Assembly (NCBI RefSeq): GCF_007565055.1
Contig: NC_044566.1
Span: 64,789,315-64,853,314 of the forward strand
Source: Rhinopithecus roxellana
Taxonomy: Eukaryota; Chordata; Mammalia; Primates; Cercopithecidae
Length of the DNA stretch: 64,000 nucleotides
Reading direction: 5' to 3'
Under the pieces are notes generated by a model that saw nothing but the letters and a program-made list of their open reading frames with translations, was not told the origin of the DNA and searched no databases. Below, one piece after another: positions 56,897 through 64,000 of this stretch (positions within the stretch are counted from its first letter, which is position 1; the number at the start of each line of letters is the position of its first letter). The position numbers and the translations under genes were made by a program.

Positions 56897-57154
56897 CCGA
56901 ATTCTCATCTGCTTGGCACACGCTGTCTGAAACCTCCTGATCACCTTCTGCAGCAATGTATGCCCAAGTGTCTGTTTCGTCTCTGGTGTTCCTCCTCTCT
57001 TTAAGTGACTGTCTGTTTTCCTTGGTTTTGTGATCGTCTATGGTTTTAAAATCCAGTGGTATTTCTTCCCTTTTCCGATTATTCTCAGAAACATCATTTT
57101 TTTCTTCTGGAGTTAATTTAAATAAATCAAATGCATTTCTGATTTCCTTAAGTG
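56897..57154 (-). CDS. MPHOSPH8: MPHOSPH8 exon 5
   Basis: 258 bases with split codons at both ends, about residues 440-526. Reads (A)LKEIRNAFDLFKLTPEEKND, then 'REEIPLDFKTIDDHKTKENR', 'TDTWAYIAAEGDQEV' and ends 'SVCQADENS(D)'. A charged linker followed by a more ordered segment. Acceptor 'tcattag|cactta', donor 'ttcgg|gtgagt'. Changes from the recalled human protein include Thr to Ala at the first codon and Leu to Ser in 'EVSDSV'. Intact. Confidence 0.96.
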
Positions 57155-58643
57155 CTAATGAAAAAATTAAAAGATGGCTAAGTATGAGTCACAAATTTAT
57201 GTTACATTCAAAAGAAAATCTAAGTTAGTGTTAAAGCAACAAGATATTTTCTTAATTTTTACTAACATCCACCTAGCTTATAAAGCCTGGTCTGATTTAC
57301 TGTCAAAGCCAAAAAATCATTTCAGCTGGTCTTTCTACTGGCTGCTCAGTATTCAGAAAGGATGTCCAGTGTGAATGGCTGTTAAGCAGATGTTCTGAAC
57401 TACTCACCTGCAGTTGTGACAAAGGCCTGCTGAAGGCGGTGAGTCTCAGAGTGATCCAAGTCACACCAGAACCTTTCCTACAGCTAAAGACATCAGACTG
57501 TCTATAGCTGGATCCTGAGGCTTGTACCAAAATGGTTTCTGGTGGCAAGTGAGGGAAACAGCAGGGTGCCAGAGCACTGCCTGTGTACCTGGTAAAACTG
57601 TACCTGATGCTACCAGCTTTTAACTAAAGAAGAAAGTGGGAAGAAAACTGGCAGACGCTAGACCTGACATTAGAAATAACCCCAAAAAGAAGAGAATTAG
57701 GATGAATTCTATTATAAACTCTGGGTACACAGCAGACAGGTTTTGTTATCAGGGAATATTGAAAACTGGACTCTAGTGAGTACCCTTATGAATGGGACAA
57801 ACAGTCGTTCCATTTGAGGCTATATGTTCACAGTAAAAATGTATCTAAAACTGACATACAAGATACTAGGAGGAAAAAAGGTTAAGAAGGCCAGGTCCAG
57901 TTTTACAGTATTTTGAACCTCTAGTCATTCTTTGATGAACAGAAGGCATTTAAGATTTTTGTTTTGCTTTGAACAACAATCTTACAGCCACTTTACATGT
58001 GACCCACTGAAACAAAGCCACTGCTCCTGCCACTTCATTCACCTGCTTCTACTGCCAAAACCAGCCTAGGCTTAGAAAAAAACTTACTTTTAATATTACT
58101 TCAGTTACATTCAGCTTTCAGTAAGAAAATCCAAGGAAAATCATCCATCTCTTAGAACCACTGTTTGCCAGAAAACGTTTTCCAAGTACTTTTGCTACAG
58201 AAACTAAGTATTTATCTGCTAGGGTTTATTCAAACACTGTAATGGTGTTTTTTTGTTTGTTTTTAAGAAATATAAAGTATTTGTTCCAATATTGATACGT
58301 ATTACGGATTTTCTATTATAGTCTATCTTGAAGTGATCCAAAATGCATATTCAATATTCTATTTTACACAAATGACACAGAGTTACATATAATGAATATA
58401 TTAAAAGGTGTTTTTTAAAATCTAGCATCTGCTATAAAAAAACACATTTATTTTTCTGCCACAACTAATTTCCTATCTCAGTAATTCTAATTTGATCCCT
58501 CATCATATTAAAAAGAGGGAAAACAAGGTGAAAATAACGGAAAAAAATTATACAAATTTTTATACAATAAATTTAGGTAACTGGTTAATTATTTATATAT
58601 TAGATAGCAATGTAAATGGTAAAACGTTACTATTTACACTCAC
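57155..58643 (-). other. MPHOSPH8 intron 4, repeat-poor
   Basis: 1489 bases, GT-AG, unusually free of Alus compared with its neighbours. Nothing else recognised. Confidence 0.85.
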
Positions 58644-58743
58644 CCTTTAATCCTTTTGGATCTTTTCTGCCTTTTTCTTCCTTGTCAGAATCATGCCTTT
58701 TCTGATATTTTTCTTTGGATTCAGTTTTTTTGGTCTCTTTGTC
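58644..58743 (-). CDS. MPHOSPH8: MPHOSPH8 exon 4
   Basis: 100 bases: 33 codons plus one base. Reads DKETKKTESKEKYQKRHDSD, then KEEKGRKDPKGLK (about 407-439). A strongly charged Lys/Glu linker, predicted disordered. Acceptor 'cattttcag|gac', donor 'aaagg|gtgagt'. Confidence 0.96.
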
Positions 58744-59516
58744 CTGAAAATGACATGATATCCAAACAAGAATGGATAAAGAGATGACACTGTATATTTA
58801 TTTGAGAACCGGAAAATACAGGTTTGTGGCTTCAGGGAACCACCCTTGTATACTGTGGTACATGATCACTGATCATTAAATCCTCTTCACACAAAAGAAT
58901 TTTGCTTCCTCAGTCAACCATATGATAATTCACAAAATATCAAATTCAAAGCCCAACACCAGTTTTCCCACCCTCTTTTAGGAATTTTATTTTTTAAAAA
59001 AGGAAATTCTAAGCAAGTTTTCCACCCACAGTCTTAACCAACCATGACTATTTTACTTCTCCATGTTCCCCCTTCTGGTCCTTGTACTTTTACATGGATA
59101 TTCTTTTCTAAAATTCATTTTTGTTTACATTACACACATATTTTTACGACTGTGTTCATATTTATGTAGGGTCTTCTACTCCATTGCATTTTCTAAGTTG
59201 TTCTGTTTTGCTACACTGACCTCATAATATTTCAGTAGTTTTAATGGTCCCCAAGTTGACATATCAATGTTTTCTTAACCATTTCCCCTATGGCTAGAAA
59301 GTTAGATTGCTATCCATTTTTCACTAATGAAGATAATTCTGCCATGAATAACTATGTATGCACAGGTTTTCCTTCTTTAAAATGATTTCCTTAAAATAAA
59401 TTCCCAAAACTGGAAATAATGAATGAAAAAAAGATGTTTTTTATAGCCCTTGATAAATACTGCATATATAAATACTCTCATAATTTGGAAAATACATCCA
59501 TTTTGCAAAGCCATAT

Positions 59517-59531
59517 AAAAATAATTTTTAT
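59517..59531 (+). repeat. Target-site duplication, left copy (Alu 59533)
   Basis: 'aaaaataatttttat' recurs after the Alu tail at about 59838-59852. Confidence 0.85.
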
Positions 59532-59532
59532 G

Positions 59533-59845
59533 GTCGGGCGCGGTGGCTCAAGCCTGTAGTCCCAGCACTTTGGGAGGCCAAGACGGGCGGATCACGAGGT
59601 CAGGAGATCGAGACCATCCTGGCTAACACGGTGAAACCCCGTCTCTACTAAAAAAATACAAAAAAAAAAACTAGCCGGGCGAGGTGGCGGGCGCCTGTAG
59701 TCCCAGCTACTCGGGAGGCTGAGGCAGGAGAATGGCGTAAACCTGGGAGGCGGAGGCTGCAGTGAGCTGAGATCCAGCCACTGTACTCCAGCCCGGGCGA
59801 CAGAGCGAGACTCCATCTCAAAAAAAATAAAAAATAAAAAATAAT
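59533..59845 (+). repeat. Young AluYR-type, + strand
   Basis: 'gtcgggcgcggtggctcaag' to an A/T-rich tail, with a 15-bp duplication of the target site. MPHOSPH8 intron 3, antisense to the gene. Confidence 0.94.
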
Positions 59846-59921
59846 TTTTATAATGGGACAAATTCTCTATTAAATACGTTTTTATAAGCATTAAAATACT
59901 TGATGTACTTTGTGTCCTTTT

Positions 59922-59936
59922 AATAGTGGTATACTC
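59922..59936 (+). repeat. Target-site duplication, left copy (Alu 59939)
   Basis: 'aatagtggtatactc' recurs exactly at 60252-60266. Confidence 0.93.
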
Positions 59937-59938
59937 TC

Positions 59939-60249
59939 GGCCGGGCGCGGTGGCTCAAGCCTGTAATCCCAGCACTTTGGGAGGCCGAGACGGGCGGATC
60001 ACGAGGTCAGGAGATCGAGACCATCCTGGCTAACACGGTGAAACCCCGTCTCTACTAAAGAAATACAAAAACTTAGCCGGGCGATGTGGCGGGCACCTGT
60101 AGTCCCAGCTACTTGGGAGGCTGAGGCGAGAGAATGGCGTAAACCCAGGAGGAGGAACTTGCAGTGAGCTGAGATCCGGCCACTGCACTCCAGCCTGGGA
60201 GACAGAGCAAGACTCCGTCTCAAAAAAAAAAAAAAAAAAAAAAAAAAAA
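59939..60249 (+). repeat. Young AluYR-type, + strand, with exact 15-bp TSD
   Basis: 'ggccgggcgcggtggctcaa' to an A tail of about 29. The exact 15-bp duplication shows it is recent. MPHOSPH8 intron 3, antisense to the gene, about 370 bases from exon 3. Confidence 0.95.
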
Positions 60250-60616
60250 CAAATAGTGGTATACTCAAGACAACAGGGGAAATGACCAAGGAGGATGTGA
60301 AAAACCAATAAAATAAGCTGATGAAGCTATAAACCTGAGTATACAATGCTCCATATATCATCTGAGTACCTCTAAAAACCATCCTGACTTTTGTTCACAA
60401 ATTAGCCTTTAATTTTCTAGTCCTAATCATTCTAAGAGAAACAAACCAGAGACTAAGAGATAAGCTGCGGTGTCCAAAAGCTGGAGGATCTTCATTTATG
60501 ACCACCCATAGTCACAAACACTTTCTTACATTACAGCTCGGCTGTTTCCCTTTCTTTGCTTGTGAAATGTCTTGACCCCTCAACATGGGTTTTCTGCTGC
60601 CTTCCGTGGCCCTTAC

Positions 60617-61465
60617 CTCCTCAGCTGGGTCAGTGGACCAGAAGCCTCTCTCTTCCCCGCTCAACCTCCAGCCCTTCGGCGTTTGGGCAGACACGGGCAT
60701 CAGCTTCTCGAACTCTGCAGCACTTCTGCCTCTGTCTTGAGTCCTCTGCTTTTTAGGCGCCGTTCTCTTCTCTAAGAAAGCGTTCTTGTTCTCCAGCTTC
60801 CTGCTCTCTCTGGCGTCCTCAGCCTTCCTCGGGGCCTTCTTTCTCCTCCTGCCTCTGACATCGGCATCCTCCTCAGCACTCATGGCGCTGTCCAGGGGCT
60901 TCTCAAAGCCATGCTCCAGCCCTGTGTCCTGCCCTGCTCTCTCTCGTGCAGTTTTAGTGTTTTGTTTCTCTTCTCTGCTGTCGGAATGTAGCCCTTCACT
61001 GTCATCCTCTGGAAAGGCAGAATCATTAAGTACACTTGATTCAGATTCCACCTGGGATTCGACAAATTTTTCTTTTTTTGTTTTTCTATTTTCTTTGGGA
61101 TCTTCTCTTGTTTTCGTCTTTAAATCTCTTATTTCACCCTTTTTAACTTTCTTTAATTCCTTTGTTTCTTTCACTTCATCTTTTTTGGGCTTCTTGGACT
61201 CCTTTAGTTCTTCTTTGGCTTCAGAAATTCTTTTCTTTGTCCTTAAATCAAAACCTAAACTTTCCAAGGAGCTCTCCAGGTCTGGTTTCGACTTGTCTTT
61301 TAGCTTCCCGGCCTTTGCTTTTTTCTTTTTCAGATCATCTGGGCTTTTCTCTTCTCTCTGCCTTAATTTTTTCTTTTTCTTCTTTGGTGAAGTATCTTCT
61401 TTTGTCTCACTTTGCTGATCGCTATCAGAGTTCGCCTCAAATATGTCGTTATTTAAGGACAGTCT
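60617..61465 (-). CDS. MPHOSPH8: MPHOSPH8 exon 3 (large linker exon)
   Basis: 849 bases, phase 0 at both ends, 283 residues (about 124-406). Starts RLSLNNDIFEANSDSD and ends 'GFWSTDPAEE'. Acceptor 'tattttctag|aga', donor 'gag|gtaagg'. It encodes a long, very charged region rich in Lys, Glu, Asp and Ser with no folded domain. In it are Lys runs ('SPKKKKKKLRQREEKSPDD') and 'AQTPKGWRLSGEERG', which suit a nuclear, phosphorylated linker; the protein was first found as an M-phase phosphoprotein. The 3' half differs from the human protein as I recall it at roughly a dozen sites and is GC-richer than the 5' half. No stop or frameshift. An open frame on the opposite strand (60786-61418) is a shadow of this exon. 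Confidence 0.97.
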
Positions 61466-62031
61466 CTAGAAAATACAAAAAAGATTAAAATATTCATTAA
61501 CATATTGATTTTAAAGGTTTTGAAAAGTAGTACTAATGAAATTTGGTAAGAATATATTTTGTTCCAAGCAGAATCTCAACTTCTTAAAACCACTTACCTA
61601 AGCTGAAATCGTATGCTACCTCTATCTCTGACTTAGCAAACAGCTCCTGGCAGTGAGGACAAGTGTGAGTTTAGAAGGCAGGAGTGCACAGAAACACAGT
61701 GCTGCCGAGTGTGCCCAGCCCAAAGCAGGAGTGAGTGGACTCAGGTAGGGTGGGCTGTAAATGATCTCAACTTCAACATTTCCAAAACCACCAAGAAAGT
61801 AATTTTTGCAGACTTTCTTGGCTGCCAACAAAGTAGTTACCGATGCAAATACGAAATGTTTTCTAAGACCCTGGATCCCGGAACATCCTTAAACTTGCTC
61901 CTACGTTTGACAGTTATGTACAGAACAAGCAAGACTGCACACAAATCTTACTTCCCAAATTCATGTGTTATCTGAAATAACTGCTTATGAAAAAATATTT
62001 TCCTATTTTAAAATTCAAAAAAAGAAACCTG
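61466..62031 (-). other. MPHOSPH8 intron 2, part next to exon 3
   Basis: Intron sequence with a strong T-rich acceptor at exon 3. No repeat that I can name before the Alu at 62033. Confidence 0.7.
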
Positions 62032-62032
62032 G

Positions 62033-62334
62033 CCGGGCGCGGTGGCTCAAGCCTGTAATCCCAGCACTTTGGGAGGCCGAGTCGGGCGGATCACGAGGTC
62101 AGGAGATCGAGACCATCCTGGCTAACACGGTGAAACCCCGTCTCTACTAAAAACTACAAAAAACTAGCCGGGCGACGTGGCGGCGCCTGTAGTCCCAGCT
62201 ACCCGGGAGGCTGAGACAGGAGAATGGCGTGAACCCAGGAGGCGGAGCTTGCAGTGAGCTGAGATCCGGCCACAGCACTCCAGCCTGGGTGACAGAGCGA
62301 GACTCCGTCTCAAAAAAAAAAAAAAAAAAAAAAA
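62033..62334 (+). repeat. Young AluYR-type, + strand, with TSD
   Basis: 'ggccgggcgcggtggctcaa' to an A tail of about 25. 'aaagaaacct' before it is repeated after it (ending at 62343). Intron 2, antisense to MPHOSPH8. Confidence 0.94.
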
Positions 62335-62463
62335 AAGAAACCTAAAAATCTAGTACTTGTATAGACACAAAAACACTATGCAAAGTATTTTCAGTTCCCA
62401 CTTCCCAAAACCACCGTATCCTAAATGACTTGGGGGTAGAGAGAAGGGATGGAAACGATAGCT

Positions 62464-62494
62464 TTTGTTTGTTTGTTTGTTTGTTTGTTTGCTT
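62464..62494. repeat. (GTTT)n microsatellite
   Basis: Seven or so GTTT units with one GCTT variant, in the tail region of the following reverse Alu. Confidence 0.9.
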
Positions 62495-62499
62495 GTTTT

Positions 62500-63091
62500 T
62501 TAAGACGGAGTCTCATTCTGTCGCCCAGGCTGGAATGCAGTGACTTACTGCAACCCCTGCCTCCTGGGTCCTGGCTTCAAGCGATTCTCCTGCCTCAGCT
62601 TCACAAGTAGCTGGGATTGCAGGCATGCACCACCACGGCCTGCTATTTTTTTTTTTTTTTTTTTTTTTGAGACGGAGTCTCGCTTTGTCGCCGGGGCTGG
62701 AGTGCAGTGGCCGGATCTCAGCTCACTGCAAGCTCCGCCTCCCGGGTTCCCGCCATTCTCCTGCCTCAGCCTCCCAAGTAGCTGGGACTACAGGCGCCTG
62801 CCACCTCGCCCGGCTAGTTTTTTGTACTTTTTAGTAGAGACGGGGTTTCACCGTGTTAGCCAGGATGGTCTCGATCTCCTGACCTCGTGATCCGCCCGTC
62901 TCAGCCTCCCAAAGTGCTGGGATTACAGGCTTGAGCCACTGCGCCTGGCCTGGCCTGGTAATTTTTGTATTTTTAGTAGAGACAGGGTTTCACCATGTTG
63001 GCCAGGCTGGTCTCGAACCCCTGACCTCAAATGATCCTGTCTTGGCCTCCCAAAGTGCTGGGATTACAGGGGTGAGCCACGGCGTCCGACC
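62500..63091 (-). repeat. AluS-like, - strand, split by a younger Alu
   Basis: Right part 62500-62645 ('aagacggagtctcattctgt' to 'ccaccacggcctgctat'), left part 62950-63091 ('taatttttgtatttttagta' to 'ggtgagccacggcgtccg'). The two halves join up if the inner Alu is removed. Confidence 0.92.
62646..62949 (-). repeat. Young AluYR-type nested inside another Alu, - strand
   Basis: T20 tail, 'gagacggagtctcgctttgt', 'gtggccggatctcagctcac', 'ggcttgagccactgcgcctg'. 'ggcctg' plus the following 'taattttt'-like bases occur on both sides, as expected for the duplication. Confidence 0.93.
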
Positions 63092-63929
63092 AGATATACT
63101 TTAAAAATGTCTTCCCTACACTGCCTAAGAAATGGACGCCACCAAGGTTAACAAGTGGGAATATGGTGGCACTGGCTTAACCTTTCCAATCTCCCTGAAT
63201 CACCTCATAAAAAACAAGACAACTAGGATAGCAAAACAAAACTCCCCGCAGACAGCTTTTGGTTTTGGTAAGTCCGAAGTCCATACCACGCAAGCCTTAC
63301 CAAAACTAGAACAGTGGTAAGGCTCATGTGGTGTGGATGGTCACTCAGGGGAAGCGAAGGCAACAATCTGGAAAAGCCCAGGCGGGTCCTGCCTGAGGGA
63401 ACAGCTGCGGGGTGGGGCCTCATGCGCACTGGGCAAGGCCGGGGAGAAGGGGAAAGGTGGCTGGCCCCTCCCAGGCCCTGCAAAAGGGACCAGCGAAGCT
63501 CTCCTCAGGACTTCCAGGACGAAGCCACACAAGGAGGAAAAACTGCTAGGATTAGATTCCAAACCAAGTAGGCCAGAGAAGACAAAAACAAAAGATCTAA
63601 AAAAAAATTTTTTTTAGTTAGCCAGGCTGACTATCCTAAAAACAACAGAAGCATACCAAAAAGACATGTCTATAAAATGGAAGAGAAAACAAACAAAAAC
63701 TTGGGAGCATCAGGCAAAAAGACCTTACAAGACAAACTCAACTGGTCATCAAGAACAATGGTTTGTGCCAGATGATAATGGATTAACGCAGTAAGACTAC
63801 CTGAGAAAAGAAAATGTGCACTAAGGAATCTGCAACTGGCGTTCAGATAGAAACGCTGCCAACGAACTTTTAGGAAACAAAAGAAGTCAGTGAATATTGT
63901 TCTCAAGAGCCTTCCTACCACAGAGGTGG
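63092..63929 (-). other. MPHOSPH8 intron 2, distal part; no exon found
   Basis: Searched for the expected exon 2 (chromodomain end); none is present. 63290-63480 is GC-richer, without a recognisable element. Confidence 0.5.
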
Positions 63930-64000
63930 GTCACAAACTCTCGCATGCACCCCTGCTGCGGACTGATGCTCCTGCCGGAGTCCATACTTTGAGAAGCCCT
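63930..64000 (+). mobile_element. Possible MER5A tail, cut by the window edge
   Basis: 'ggactgatgctcctgccgga' and 'catactttgagaagccct' resemble the end of MER5A. Short and diverged. Confidence 0.4.

Larger units (their letters stand above)
31629..61465 (-). other. MPHOSPH8: MPHOSPH8 gene, 12 of an expected 14 exons
   Basis: M-phase phosphoprotein 8 (MPP8) reads H3K9me3 through a chromodomain. With TASOR and periphilin 1 it forms the HUSH complex, which recruits SETDB1 and MORC2 to silence LINE-1s, proviruses and long intronless DNA. The window shows exons 3-14 (human-style numbering): 2214 coding bases, or 737 residues plus stop, all with GT-AG borders and consistent phases. Adding the 123 residues expected from exons 1-2 gives 860, the human length. 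No frameshift or premature stop was seen, so the gene looks intact. The chromodomain exons (about residues 59-118) and promoter lie right of the window. Introns from 5' to 3': 58744-60616, 57155-58643, 45127-56896, 44921-45000, 42745-44831, 41043-42603, 37366-40955, 35440-37210, 33260-35284, 32301-33131, 31671-32216. Confidence 0.95.

Noticed and set aside
60786..61418. 210-codon + strand frame rich in Ser and Phe
   Set aside because: Shadow of MPHOSPH8 exon 3 on the other strand: Lys/Glu codons read in reverse give Phe/Leu/Ser.
61466..64000. MPHOSPH8 exon 2 (chromodomain end) in the window
   Set aside because: Read through in all frames of the - strand; the expected sequence is not there, so it must lie beyond 64000.

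Overview
The window is nuclear DNA from a primate, most likely an Old World monkey. It is packed with Alu and LINE-1 repeats. Many of the youngest Alus carry the cercopithecid AluYR-type signature: 'ggctcaagcctgtaatccc' in place of the usual 'cacgcctg', plus 'gatccggccactgcac'. Two protein-coding genes can be recognised, and they face each other (convergent). No bacterial-type gene, CRISPR array, rRNA or tRNA was seen.

Left edge, + strand: positions 24-209 are the last coding exon of PSPC1 (paraspeckle component 1), ending in the basic tail GPNKRRRY. Its 3' UTR follows, with AATAAA signals at 494, 866 and 1027. From about 1 to 30.4 kb the DNA is PSPC1 downstream or intergenic sequence. It holds scattered Alus, MER5A, L2 and old L1M pieces, and a very uniform 33-bp x 12 minisatellite at 21396-21791. 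A splice-flanked 100-bp segment at 26401-26500 could be an alternative PSPC1 3' exon.

Right half, - strand: twelve exons of MPHOSPH8 (MPP8, the H3K9me3 reader of the HUSH silencing complex) run from 61465 down to the stop codon at 31629. They encode 737 residues plus stop, with GT-AG borders and agreeing phases throughout. That equals residues 124-860 if the protein has the 860-aa human length. The two 5' exons, with the chromodomain, lie to the right of the window. The 3' UTR probably ends near 30.4 kb.

The MPHOSPH8 introns are very Alu-rich. The 11.8-kb intron between exons 5 and 6 holds two LINE-1 copies (45964-48382, + strand; 52676-55026, - strand). Each keeps its 5' and 3' ends but has lost several kilobases from the middle.

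The two genes share no known pathway. PSPC1 is an RNA-binding paraspeckle protein. MPP8 works with TASOR and periphilin to silence LINE-1s and other long intronless DNA. Two features of the locus touch on these functions: an inverted Alu pair in the likely MPHOSPH8 3' UTR (the RNA class linked to paraspeckle retention), and LINE-1s, the HUSH target class, inside a HUSH gene. Both links are inference. I found no convincing undescribed gene system. The most testable points are the candidate PSPC1 exon, the minisatellite, the two internally deleted L1s, the Alu geometry around exon 3, and a recent 195-bp local duplication.
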